This document shows, in pieces, positions 22,180-33,385 of a stretch of 64,000 nt of DNA (within the stretch, counting starts at the first letter, position 1; the number at the start of each line of letters is the position of its first letter). The position numbers and the translations under genes are program-made. Source of the DNA: Sipunculus nudus (taxonomy: Eukaryota > Annelida > Sipuncula > Golfingiida > Sipunculidae); NCBI GenBank assembly GCA_026874595.1, contig CM049316.1, forward strand, positions 14,699,839 through 14,763,838, read 5' to 3'. The notes under the pieces were generated by a model. That model was not told where the DNA came from. It did not search any database and saw only the letters and a program-made list of their open reading frames with translations.

Positions 22180-24092
22180 TAAACAGGCCTACAGGCCTTA
22201 TGCGACCCTGTGCAATGGTTTATACACAGGTATAATGCTTCAATGCTGGGCCATTTCTTTTCAAGTAGGGCTACATGTTCTGTATACGACGGAGGTATCA
22301 GAGATGTATACAAATGCCCAATTTCAGGCTGATATCCCCTCCTAAGAAATAAGCAGGGACATACACCGTGGAAAAATTGTTGTAAGTGGTGCTACCAGTC
22401 TTGTTTACGACAAAGCTTTACGATATGTATTAATTTGCCCAATTTCTGGCTGATAATATCAAATTTCTTTGGAGAAATAAGCAGGCACATACATTGTGCA
22501 AAAGTCATTGTAGGTGGCGACAAGTGTCTTATGAACGAGAAAGCCATCAAAGACGCATAGGCAGGTCAAAATATCAGGCCAATACATTAAACTTCCCGAG
22601 TTTAATGCACTGGGCTAACCAGGCTTAGGTGAGAAAGGCGGTTGCCCCGAGTGAACTGTGATAAATTGCTGGCTCAAGCTACTACACTGAGTGAACTCTT
22701 GACCTGCACCTGGCTAGACTGAGTGAACATGTGAACTGTACCTGGCTGCACTGAGTGAACTCTTGACCTGTTGCATAATCTGACACAGTTGGCAGGCTGC
22801 CAAAGCTATAAATAGAATCCAGCTACTGCACTGAGTGAATTCTTGACCTATACCTGGCTGCTTTGAGTGAACTCCTGACCTGTTGCCTAATGTGATACAG
22901 TTGCCATTGTGCCAAAGCTATAAATAGATCCAGGCTGACCTTTGGCCTGTTGCAAAATCTGAAATAGATGGCAGTCTGTCAAGCTATTTAACCTGAAATC
23001 TAGTGGCATGATGTAATAGATGCTGATAAACTGGTGCAAGGCTAGATGTAAATGATTCACACAGCTAACATATAAGGTAAAATGACTCAATTCAATCTCC
23101 ATAATTCAGCCAAAAATCATTTATGTGGAACCATTAAAGACATTTATTATAAGAATTGTGGGGAATATTCTTGTAAAATATTAAACAAATTGGCTTCAGT
23201 GGCGCAAGTCGAAAAATTTTTTGAAGGTTTATCTCTCATATAGGTAGATACAGCAAACTGGCTAAGTTCGGTGCCAAAAAGCACTGAACTAAAACCATTT
23301 GAACCAACTTGAACTGTCAACATCTGAGGATAATTAACGGGTGAGATTTAAGAATTTGGCCCAGTGGTTTTTGAGAAGAAGATCTTTGTAGCCACTGAGC
23401 TAAAATGGGCTGTCATGGTATATGACTAAATTCAACTACTAATAACTTAGCCAAAAGTCACTAAACAGAGACCATTTGAACAAACTTCGGAAAACACTAC
23501 CCCAGGATCATTTCTGTGTGATATTAAACAATTTTGCCATATGGTTTCAGAGAAATTCTTTGTAGCCCTCAATATGATACAGGCAATGTTGACCCCCGTA
23601 CAATAAAGGACGATGCAGGTGGCGCCACCAATACCTCAATTTCAGATATGACTCATGTGACAAACATTGGCATAAAATTTGGTGATGATAGCTCAAGCCG
23701 TTTCTGAGAATGAAATTTTAGTATGCCTTTTTGACGGACGACTAAGTTCAACTTCCTGTAACTCGGCCAAAAATTATCAAACTGAAACCATTTGAACAAA
23801 CTTGAAAAAGATGGTATAAGAGGTTATTTCTGTGAAATATTGAACAATTTGGCTGGACCGTTTTGAAGGAGAAGATTTTTAAACTTTTTTTTAGCTTTTC
23901 CTCTTTAAAATCCAAGAAAATGCAGTTAGCCAAAAATTAAGCAAAATCCGATATAGTTTTTCAGATGGCTAATTTTTTGCATATTTTTCGTGATGCTAGC
24001 GCCTGTCGTTTTTGAGAGTGGTTAACGTACAGACGGCGGACGACTGACAACGCCACACCATCGCATTAGCTCACAGGTTCGCTGAAAAAAAA
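22180..24092. repeat. ~2 kb interspersed repeat, copy B
   Basis: It starts at 'aggcctacaggccttatgcg' with accctgtgc and ends 'gctcacaggttcgc' followed by an A-run. Inside are tandem units with 'gtaggtggcg', a run of 'gctgcactgagtgaactcttgacctg' units at 22680-22880, and the same 'gatagctcaagccgtttctgag' blocks as the other copies. It is non-coding. Confidence 0.8.
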
Positions 24093-24159
24093 AAAGAATC
24101 AGAGTTGCCGTAATAGAAATAGCAAGACAAGCACCGCCGGTGGAGGCCGGGGATGTCAG

Positions 24160-24891
24160 GTGTCAGCCAGTGATTCAGTGCAGAACAACAAGCCCAAGGC
24201 TGGTGGTAGAGAGACTCGTACAGACGGCCGAGACGAGGAGCGAATGGGCACAGGTGAATCTCTGTCTGCTGCATCTGTATCCCCTCTGAGAAGAATAACG
24301 GTTCATTCACCGATTCAGGACATGTTCATTCTACAGGGAAACACGTGGTACAAAACTTGTTCCGTTCGGTGCATGCACCCCTGTGATGTGCCTCCAGTTG
24401 TGCCTAGAGTGAAAAATCATCAGGACTTTGGTGTGCAAACAGTTATCAAAACACTAGAAAGTTTTAATGCGGACATATTTGAGGATAGCCATGATGCAGT
24501 GCGGTGCGTGAAAACACAGCGTACAATCAAGCTAAAAGGGCTAAGATGTTGGAAACGCCTGTTGGAAAGTGCAGAAGGTGAGTGTCTGTGTGATAGAGAA
24601 TCGGCGACTGGTTCTGGGACTTGGCATGAGCCGTATGACGTACCTCCAAGTGCTGATGGGACTTTCCCTGAAGGCCAGTCACAGTATGACCAACCCCAGC
24701 CTTACATTGGAACTCGCGTGCAGAACAGCAGAATTGGTACTGGGGTCAGGACGAGCGAGATTCGACCCATACCCGCTCATGTGCAACTGAAAAACCATGA
24801 GACCGACCCTGTCGACGAGATAATGGACTGCCTTTACGGTGGTCCACAGGAAAGTGAGGTCTTCGAAAGAGACGATTATATGTTTTCATGA
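24160..24891 (+). CDS. uncharacterised 243-codon ORF with Cys pairs
   Basis: I do not recognise the family. The frame is open from about 24160 to the stop at 24889, with a hydrophilic, Ser/Asp/Glu-rich composition. The notable block is 'WYKTCSVRCMHPCDVPPVV' near residues 67-85, whose Cys spacing recurs in the ORF at 51632 (YKTCQVDCLHPCWSLPDV), followed in both by a short Thr/Gln-Thr...LES motif. The start may be further upstream or the frame may be an exon. A polypurine tract and LTR-like sequence follow 260 bases later, so it could be an accessory ORF at the 3' end of an LTR element. Confidence 0.45.
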   Translation: MSASDSVQNNKPKAGGRETRTDGRDEERMGTGESLSAASVSPLRRITVHSPIQDMFILQGNTWYKTCSVRCMHPCDVPPVVPRVKNHQDFGVQTVIKTLESFNADIFEDSHDAVRCVKTQRTIKLKGLRCWKRLLESAEGECLCDRESATGSGTWHEPYDVPPSADGTFPEGQSQYDQPQPYIGTRVQNSRIGTGVRTSEIRPIPAHVQLKNHETDPVDEIMDCLYGGPQESEVFERDDYMFS

Positions 24892-25153
24892 TTTTATTAA
24901 TAATTTCTGTTTAGAAACTTATAATTACAGATGGAAAGTATGTGAAGATAAGTTTATATTTACATGAACATTGTATATTTAAGTTATACCCGAGAAAAGG
25001 ACTGTGTCATGAGTTAATGTGTTTTAATTAATGTTTACCTTTTGTAATGTTTGCCGAGGATATCGCAAGCTCACTGCCACAGATTCGTTGAACGAACTTT
25101 GGTAGCTGGCTGCGAACGCTCTTTTACTATATAGCTTGCAAAACCCTTTTCTT

Positions 25154-25385
25154 GAGGGGAGGATAATGTAAGGATAAGACACCGTCGGGTGACCGCCGGT
25201 TTTGTAAAATACTGTCAGATGAAGACACCGTCGGGTTACCGCCGGTTGTATAATACGGCACCACCGCTTGTACAGTATGAAAGTACCTGCGCGCCACTTG
25301 CAGAGAGAGATCCTGGTGTGATTGTCTGGAGTGGACTTCGTGTTGAATAAACCAGTTTTATAGCCAACGTCTTTGTGATGCCACA
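25154..25385 (+). repeat. probable polypurine tract and 3' LTR
   Basis: A purine tract 'gaggggaggataa' (25154-25166) runs directly into TGTAAGGATAAG, and a TG...CA unit of about 219 bases ends at 'gatgccaca' (25385). Inside are a doubled 'gacaccgtcgggt' block (spaced about 46 bases) and an AATAAA at 25346. It is similar in size and first bases to the 214-bp LTR at 27200 but otherwise different. No second copy is in the window. Confidence 0.45.
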
Positions 25386-26203
25386 GATAATTGCGAACCT
25401 GGCCCACTTTACAATACTTAATATCCGAATGAACCTCATACTGTGAGAAACTGACTGCGCGTACCTTGCAGGGTCGCCCTCGGATGTAATTAGTATAATG
25501 GTTCTTATTTGATTCATAAGGGGCATGTCTGAGACTTAGGCTGCAGATAGGAATAACCAAAACCCTTGCAAAGTTGTATGGGGATGCCCAAAAATGGTAG
25601 CAGCCGATCTCTATGCCATTAATTAAAAATAAACATGTCATTTAGTACCTGTCAGAATCTAATATTATATCACATAATTAAACAAAATACAAAATTAAAC
25701 ACCAGTACAGACAAATATGAAATTATAAGATTCATCTTTTTCATTGAACCTGTCAATCCAGGGGTCGAAATTATAATACAAAGCTTGCGCAACGCAAGCT
25801 TTAATCCATCAACGCAACCTGAGTTGAAGATTGACTTGCGGCAGCCGCAATGCCAAACCGTCACATACATAGGCCTATATAGGTTGACAATGGCCATGAA
25901 AAAAACTTTAAGACCTTCAGTTGCGATCATATATATTTCAATTATTTGTCATCGCCATCCTTATGTCTTGCACATCGCGGCGCCAACCTGCCGCGGGTTT
26001 TCCGGGTGATGCTGTTTGCTTTCATGATTGTGTTCCTTCATTACGACAGTAGGCTACTCTCCTGCCGCGGGTTTTAACTTGTGCTGCCGACTGTAAAATC
26101 GTTACCGCATGTGCCACGAGATGTCAGCACACACAGCGCAGCGTCAGCAGTTGTGTTTCTCGCGAACTACGTCACCAAGTCATGCGTCTCAAATCCTGCA
26201 AGG
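25386..26203. other. no gene recognised; perfect 10-bp hairpin
   Basis: AT-rich sequence. A perfect inverted repeat AAAGCTTGCG/CGCAAGCTTT with a 3-base loop lies at 25780-25802. Open frames on both strands here show no family resemblance. Confidence 0.45.
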
Positions 26204-26250
26204 ATGGCGGGCCGCCAAGTGTCTCTGACACGTTTCTTTTCCAGTTCCAG
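26204..26250 (+). other. candidate first exon of a ZNF862/hAT-like gene
   Basis: ATG at 26204 gives MAGRQVSLTRFFSSS, then CAG|gtactg, a fair splice donor. Proteins of the ZNF862/ZMYM and related hAT-derived groups often start with such a short 'KQ.SL..FF' peptide. Same-strand pieces of such a protein occur at 41.1-42.4 and 49.9-50.5 kb, beyond the nested insertions. This is weak and needs transcript data. Confidence 0.3.
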
Positions 26251-27199
26251 GTACTGCTGCTTTTAAAATGCATATTTTTACCATTACTTCTTAACATTTA
26301 AGTCCCAATAATGGCGCAACAGGAAATTTAAGGTGTAATTCACGCGACGTTTCTGACTTTAATAAATTTTACGTCCTGTATAAATGGATCAACATGCAGC
26401 GTCTCAAACCGATTCTGACCTTGTCTTTGAGATGGCAAAGACAGACAGTTATTGTTTCCATTACGAACGTAGAAAAAGATTTAAAAAGAAGTTTCAGTTG
26501 TTTATTGTGCATAATAAGCAACTTGGGAAGTTTTCAAACCGAGCTGTACATTACTGCAATTGTGGCCAGAGGGCCGTTTCCCCGTCTTTTGGATGGGCAG
26601 TCATCAATCTGGATGGGCATATGTCACTCGAGGCGGCCTTCATATCCTACATTTATTTAAACCCCATTTGTCATAAATATAGATAATTCTCTAAAAATAA
26701 CGATTCATCATTATTCTAATGATTATACTATTGAAATATTGTATGAACGTTCCATCTGACAAATTTAACTAGAAAGATTTATGTTTAGCATATGGTCCGA
26801 CGAGCGATAATATAATACAGTAGAGCGTCGTTAATCCGAAAGCCTCGGAGGACGAGCTTTTTGTTCGGATGACCGATCGTTCGGATGAACGATTTCGCAT
26901 GAAATTGCTCTGGGAATCACCGTGATTAAGCCTACAGCCGTGTTCGGGACATTACCAGATAGTGACTGACCGAAATTGATTTAGCTTACCCCTGTTAAAC
27001 GTGTGACAAAATAATATAACGTTTTCGTTCGATTTAACAAATTTTTCATATGTTTTCATATGGAACACATAATTATATAATAATAAATACTGGTGAAAAG
27101 CCCTGCGCTGGAAACAATCGGTATCGTACCTACGTCATGAAACGCGTGGCTGCCATGATAACTGGAATGGCCTGCCAAGACCTCATGAGTTCTGCCATC

Positions 27200-27413
27200 T
27201 GTAAGGGAACCGCACTTGTGCCGACTTGTCATGAGGACGAGCTTGCTGGGGATTGATGTGACGTGAGGAAGACACGGGAGAGATCACCGCCAGAAGCCAG
27301 CTGAAGAGCGCTCGACAACCTGTTGTGCACGGAATCTACGCGCTGACTTAGTGACATCCGTGTGAGTGTATGTTAACACATTCATGTAAATGTAATCTAG
27401 TGTAAGGATTACA
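27200..27413 (+). repeat. 5' LTR of the TatD-carrying element
   Basis: 214 bases, starting TGTAAGGGA and ending GGATTACA, matched by 39486-39699 with six substitutions and no gap. It follows CATC. Confidence 0.95.
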
Positions 27414-27415
27414 TC

Positions 27416-27428
27416 TGGCGACGTGGAT
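27416..27428 (+). promoter_or_regulatory. primer binding site (TGGCGACGTGGAT)
   Basis: Two bases after the 5' LTR the sequence TGGCGACGTGGAT begins with the TGG expected to pair with a tRNA CCA end. The Gypsy element at 62.7 kb has TGGCGACAGGGGG in the same place. The tRNA is not assigned here. Confidence 0.65.
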
Positions 27429-27942
27429 AATTTTTTGTGTGTCAGAATTTGACACAATTGAAGCGAGCACTTTGACAATCCTTGCATTGTCGCCCGCCTC
27501 GTGTTTCACCCACTTGCGATGTGCATACGTTGTCTCAGTACAGAGGCAAATTCGATTTCTAAGCTTACTCTCCGGGAAGATTTTAGTATAAATATCACCC
27601 TTATATTCCAAACCAATTGACTAATATACCTATAGGTCTTAATAGTAAGTTTTTAGCTGATATTTTGGGATATTTTGAGTTTACTGTTGAGCTGTGCCTC
27701 GGACCCATGAGGCCTGCCGATCACGTGATCACCATGAGCGGCGCACGTGTTTGAACGATCTTGGTTGCTAGACCCTCAATCTGGCTATTGTCAACCATTT
27801 AAATCTTTTTCACAGTTCCCACTTCAGTAAAATTGGATATACTTTATAATATAACCCCTCCTGTTGTCATTTCAACCTTGCTTTAGCTAAAAAGCCAATT
27901 TTCTGCCAGCATCGCTGCTGCAAACCCAGTTATATGCTTTAA
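27429..27942. other. leader of the TatD-carrying element, part 1
   Basis: Non-coding leader between the primer site and an inserted MITE. The minus-strand frames here are short and without resemblance. Confidence 0.5.
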
Positions 27943-29426
27943 AGCCCCGTTCCCACTTTCACGAATTTGACGCCGAATCTCCACGAACTTACATCATTAA
28001 AATTCGTAGGGACGTCGTGGGAGTGTCCTGGATGATGTCTTGAACATTCGGTAATGTTCGTAGTGAGGTCTTGAGCACTCAGAATTCGTGGCGCTATTTT
28101 TGAAATGTTCAAAAATTAAACTTTGTCGTCGCAAGTCGTAGCTAACTCGTAACAGTTTCTTGGTAAGTCGTATGAGAGTCTTCATAATTCTTGTAAATTC
28201 GTGATGTAAAACAATGTCACGAATGCTCACGAAGGACAATGACATCGACACGACTTCAACACGACTACAATACGACAACCACAAGAACCTCTCAAGAGAG
28301 AGTCACGTTCATAAAGCCCCTTCGTACTTCCACGAATTTGGTGACGAATCATCAAGAACTGACATCATTATATAACGGAAAAGTTTATTTTCTTAGTGAT
28401 TTTTAACTTCTTACAAACCAATGAGGAATAAGGTTTAGAAGTAAGAACACTGTGTAGATTTGTAAATTTGTTTTAAAGAAGATTTGTATTGTGGTTAATG
28501 GTTCCAACTAAATTTGAACTTAAATAATTTGAAGAACCTGAATCAAATTACGTTTCCTTTGTAATTTGTAACTTTTTTGTAAACAAACAAGGAAGTTTTT
28601 GCAGTGAGTAAACCATGTAGATTCGTAAATTTGTTTTAAAGAAATTTTTTTTTATCGTGGATATTGGTTGACAAAATAAATTTGAACCAAAACAGTTTAA
28701 AGAAGCTGAATATATTATACAGTTTCGTCATACTTAAACATATGGTCAATATGATAAATTATGAATTTCCTATTTTACTATGGGAAAATAAACTGAGCCT
28801 AACACAAATTAATATTAACATAATCTTATATCACATTGAGAGCTGAATCAATAAGATATTTTAACCAATATTTTGAGAATACAGATATTTTACATCCGAT
28901 TAAGACGGTCGTCTACTTGGACTTAAAGAAGTTATCGTCGTATTTGCCACCACATAAATAAGTCGTAATTGTCTAATTACTCAAATCAAATGAGACATAT
29001 ATTATCAGTGTTTTAAACTGGATAACTTTTGTCAAATTAAAACATCTGGAGAAGTTAAGTAAAGTGTTGTTATGGTGTCCTTTTACTAATATCGTCTTCT
29101 TTGTGACATTACAATAGCTATATATCACATATAAAGCTATCTAACAATCCGTAGCAAAATTGAATGATCGTAGGAGTATCGTCCACAAGTCGCAGATTAA
29201 TCGTGGAAATATCGTACCAGTATCTTAGACATCGTCACGGAGCCGTGAACATTCTTGTGTCATATCGTGCTGGCTTCGTGTCACTGTCGTAGCCAATCGT
29301 ACTGGCATCGTACTCCTTTCGTACAATATCGTGGTCGTGATGGAATTTTTATCACTCGACAGGCCGATTGGCCACGAATTCAACATCGTGGCGATTCGGC
29401 GTCAAATTCGTGAGTGGGAACGGGGC
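27943..29426. mobile_element. 1.5 kb MITE-like element with ~45-bp inverted ends
   Basis: The left end (agccccgttcccactttcac, then gaatttgacgccgaatc) is the complement of the right end at 29384-29426 apart from a few bases. Both sides are flanked by TTAA (27939-27942 and 29427-29430), as for piggyBac and Kolobok elements. The termini are full of tcgta/cacgaat words (27960-28320 and 29160-29400), and a shortened internal copy of the left end lies at about 28313. There is no ORF for a transposase. Confidence 0.75.
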
Positions 29427-29499
29427 TTAAGTGACATATAGTTACTGACACCAATAATTTCATTGCACATATTTGCAGTTTGTTCATTCTGTCAGTAAT

Positions 29500-29960
29500 A
29501 TATAAATATATACACTGACATCACTCGCAGTGATAGTAATTTCCTGCAATTCACTGACCTCATTGTCAGTGATATTTGCATTGTCAGTGATAATTGCACT
29601 AACAATTGTTTCTAGTGTCACTGCCCTCATTGTCAGTGAAATTTGTATTGTCAGTGATATTTGCACTGACAACTGTTTCTAGTGTCACTGCCCTCATGGT
29701 CAATGCTATTTGCATTGACAGCTGTACCTCTAGCGTCACTGCCCTCATTGTCAGTGATATTTGCACTGACAACTGTTTCTAGTGTCACTGCCCTCATGGT
29801 CAGTGATATTTGCATTGACAGCTGTACTTCTAGCGTCACTGTCCTCATTGTCAGTCATATTTGCACTAACAACTCTTTCTAGTGTCACTGCCCTCATGGT
29901 CAGTGATATTTGCATTGACAGTTGTACTTCTTGTGAATGTACTTTGTGCAAGTTTCCACC
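29500..29960. repeat. 50/100-bp minisatellite
   Basis: Units of about 50 bases alternate in two versions, giving a 100-base higher-order period: identical frames start at 29682, 29782 and 29882. Each unit has 'tgtcagtgatatttgca' and 'tagtgtcactgccctcat'. The frames reported over it are repeat artefacts. Confidence 0.9.
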
Positions 29961-31259
29961 CCCCCCCCCTTGTCAGTGGTATTATTTTATATGCACTGAC
30001 ACATTTTTTTTCTTTTCATTTTTCGTTTAAACTTGCTTGCACCTTGCATTCACTGTCAGTGGTCAATTCACTAGCATTCCCTTATGGTGACCAGACCTCA
30101 CTGTAAGCAGACGCATTAATTTTGTAAGTGTCACATATTTAAGCAAGTTGCCCAGACTTTCAACTGTGCAGGTTGTGATATATGTTTAAGCTGTGTTTAT
30201 TTTTTGCACTGATTGTGCCACGCCTTGACACAACCAGATATATATATATATATATATATAAAGAAAACAAGTCATAGTAGTAGTACAGGAATAATACAGC
30301 ATTGTTTCATAACTTAACCAATAAAGTATTTCCCTGCAAGTTACAGTCACTTCCAGTGATATACAGTGATTAACTTTATCATTGAGAGTTAAAATTACAG
30401 TGATCATATTTCATTGTCAGTTCTCACTACTTTCAGTAATATACATACTTACTTTATCATTGCAAGTTACACTTGCTTGCAGTGATCACATTTCATCGCA
30501 ATTTGCTGTTCTTTCAAAGAATTTACGATATACCTGCTAACCGGATCATTGAGAGAGATCCTTTCAATGATACACCTTCACTGCAAGTTTCTACTGTTTT
30601 CACTGACCTCCATATTAACTGCAAGCTACGCAGACTTTCAGTAACCTACTCACTGAGAAATACTTCACCTCATATTGACAAATTAATGGGGTCCCTTAAA
30701 TTTTAATGACATGTTTTCTAGGTTCCATAACACTTATCATCCAACACTCATCTTTTAAGTATTCCTTTAGTATTGTTCTGATTTCAGTGTCATCAACACA
30801 CGGAGCATTTTAGTCTGTCCATTACCAGTAACAAAAACTGACTGATCGATTTACACCGACTTTGTAATAGGTACCGAGAGTCCTCTTTATTGGTTAACTG
30901 AGAGTCTGCAGCTCATTGTCGCATCTAATATCTTTATTGACCGTAATACCTGAGTGACTATACTGTACTACAATAAACTTTCCATTGCCTACCAATCTTA
31001 TGATACAGTCTACTTAATTTTATTCATTACACTTCAGTCATTGTGGGTGTTCATTAATTAATGTGATTTATGCCTATAGTCTTTCCAGTCTATATGTATA
31101 TCTCATATCTGTATGGTCACACCTGATGCTATTGTCGTTAGTACAGCTTTAAGATTTCGCTGTTTAAGCCCTCAGTAACATACTAACATTGTTGCTTAGT
31201 TCAGACCTAGCACTTTGCTTGGGCTAACATCCTCACAGTAAGAGAAAAAAGGGGGCGGA
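29961..31259. repeat. degenerate continuation rich in cagtga/tcactg words
   Basis: Dispersed cagtga, tcactg and tttatcattg words continue to about 30670, as if an older part of the same tandem array had decayed. (TA)n is at about 30237-30260. After 30710 there is plain AT-rich leader up to gag, with no gene. Confidence 0.55.
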
Positions 31260-31346
31260 AACTAGGCAGTTTAATACATCATGGCTGGTATTGGTGTATA
31301 CTTGATCATGGCAAGCCATCAGCAGTTGGATTTATGTACAGCATCA

Positions 31347-32261
31347 TCAAGGCAGATGTGAGAGTTTTTGCCGGATATTCTCACCATAGAAATGGCCAGG
31401 AAAATAGTCCTCCTCCGGGACGAAAATCCGGGATTCGGCCCAGAGGATCTGGAAACAGTAACTGGAGTAGAATCCGCCACCTGGCACCAACTCGTCAGTC
31501 AAGACAAACTGTGTTTCCCTTACACGGAACCAATGGTAGCCTCCCAGGAGGACAGTAGCATTCACAGTCCTGTGCGTAACAACAAATCCAGTCATACCGA
31601 TCCTAAAATTGGTCAGTTATTAAGAGCCCACCCGAAACAAGGTGTCTATGCAGGGGCCGAGGCTCAAAGAAGTTAACCCAGAAATTCAAACGGCAGTCAT
31701 CATTTACCACAGGACATTGCTGATTAATTGCCTCGAACTGACCCACTGGCGCCTGGAAATGCACATCAATTTACACGGAATGGGTCAATAGGATCATCGT
31801 GTAGCTCAAAACTGCCCTATTCTTATCATGTGGGCCATGATGACAGCAGGGCCACCAATATTGAGGAATTCCGGCATCCCCCACGCCAGGACCTGTCTCC
31901 TTTTAGTGCACATGAGCTGTACACAGTTCCTCAGAGTGCGACACGACATGTCACTCGCAGACGTTTACCTACTTACATGTGATGAAACAAATCTGGATAG
32001 TTATGGCTTTGACATGGTCCAAGAGGTACCACACGGTAATGTGGTTCAGCTTACTCGTAGACCAGAGAGAGAGTACATCCATAGACCCTACGGAGGGCCA
32101 GCTCCTCATCAGAGCATATCGGAGAGAGGGTACATCCATAGGCCTTACAGAGAGCCAGCTCCTCACCGGAGCATATCTGGACATACTTCTGGCAGATATC
32201 CAATTTCAAGGTCCACCCCATTAGAGAGCAAGTTCCAAACACGTATGCGGAACTACCACCT
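31347..32261 (+). pseudogene. N-terminal gag region with helix-hairpin-helix-like domain
   Basis: The frame 31368-31676 contains LTIEMARKIVLLRDENPGFG, then PEDLETVTGVESATWHQLV. This pattern (helix, 'R...p.f...eDL..v.Gv...W..L') looks like a helix-hairpin-helix DNA-binding domain. It is followed by Ser/His-rich low-complexity sequence. At about 32066-32180 a 19-residue unit is repeated (YIHRPYGGPAPHQSISERG and YIHRPYREPAPHRSISG), within frame 31828-32628. Several frame changes occur. In the intact element this was probably the N-terminal part of gag or a separate small ORF. The HhH call is by pattern only. Confidence 0.5.
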
Positions 32262-33385
32262 GTGTCCCATCACAGGTCCAGGATTCGAACTAAATCTGAC
32301 AGGCACCTTAGGGACTATAGAAATCAAAGTAGTTCAGAGAGTGCCGATAGTTCCTGCGATCGCGAGTGTAGGTCCCGCCGACGAAAATATCACAGGTATC
32401 GCAGTGACAGTTCCAGTTCAGATACCTCAGTGGAACGATCTATTCAAGGTCATCACTTGTACACCAAACGCTCGAGCAGTCCCCAGGCCCCTGCAACTTT
32501 TACAGGCAGTGGAAATAACAGCTGGGATAGTTTCATCTTCCAGTTTAACAGATATGCAGAGAGATATCAGTGGTCAAACCGCAAAAAGGCAGAACGTCTA
32601 CTGGACTGTTTATCAGGCAAAGCCCTAGATTATGTAAGAGAACTTAGGCTGGAAGCTGACTATAAAACCTTGACCCGCAAGCTTGGAAAGAGGTTTGGAA
32701 ATAAAGATGCACCCATTTCTGTGAGACGGGAACTACAGTACTTGAGACAGCAGGAAACCCAGTCCTTAGAAGAGTTTAGTCAAAAGTGCTTTTTCAGGTC
32801 ATGAGCGGCTTTCCAGGAGCCAGAGAGTCCATAGTTGAACAGCTGGCGGTAGAATATTTCCTCAAAGGGTGCCTAGACAAAAAGGCGGCGGCTACTGCCA
32901 TGGGCAGAAACCCTACACGCATACACAAGGCTGTTCAGTATGATAAGGATGCGATAAGTAACTACAAGGCAATATATGGCAAGCTCTCTCACCCAATTCG
33001 CAAGGTTAGTTTTGAGAATCTAATAGACCTGGAGGAAGAGGCAGACTTTCACTCCAGAGCTGCAAGTGTGCAGAATGTTCAACCTCAAACACGCATCAGG
33101 AGCATGCCCTCAACAGGTTCCAAGGAAGCTGATGGTCAGATCAATGAACGCATTGACCAGATGAGTGCTCACTTTGGTCAACGAATGGGCAACATTGAAG
33201 CTATGCTACAAAAGTTGATGTCTTCCGCAAGACCCCGTCCATGATCAAGGTCCCCAAGTATCCATAAATCACCTCAGAGATCTAGTGAAGTGGTATGTTT
33301 TAAATGTCATCAGAAGGGCCACTTCAAGAAGGATTGTGTTGCTCCTGCACAGTCTGAGGAGAGGCCGGAGAATTTAAACGACTAG
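32262..33385 (+). pseudogene. gag of the TatD-carrying element
   Basis: The N-terminal Ser/Arg-rich part (residues 1-70) leads into a capsid domain: 'WDSFIFQFNRYAERYQWSN', LLDCLSGKALDYV and a RFGNKDAPISVRREL block. A one-base loss near 32788 shifts the frame. It continues at 32786-33244 with 'FPGARESIVEQLAVEYFLKG' and a coiled-coil tail. An in-frame TGA at 33242 interrupts it, and the same frame then carries a perfect CX2CX4HX4C zinc knuckle (CFKCHQKGHFKKDC, 33296-33337), ending at a TAG at 33383. Gag would form the particle and bind the RNA. Confidence 0.88.

Noticed and set aside
25024-25641. 205-codon minus-strand ORF
   Set aside because: It runs antisense through an LTR-like unit and shows no recognisable domain.
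29500-29960. Regularly spaced repeats like a CRISPR array
   Set aside because: The 50/100-base units are direct tandem repeats without unique spacers, inside a eukaryotic retroelement leader.
32780-32800. Programmed frameshift in gag
   Set aside because: The break lies inside the capsid domain, where related elements read through in one frame, and looks like a one-base loss. Other breaks in the same copy are clearly damage.
33242-33244. Readthrough TGA between capsid and zinc knuckle
   Set aside because: The frame continues, but with TAG stops elsewhere in the same pol a simple nonsense mutation is more likely.
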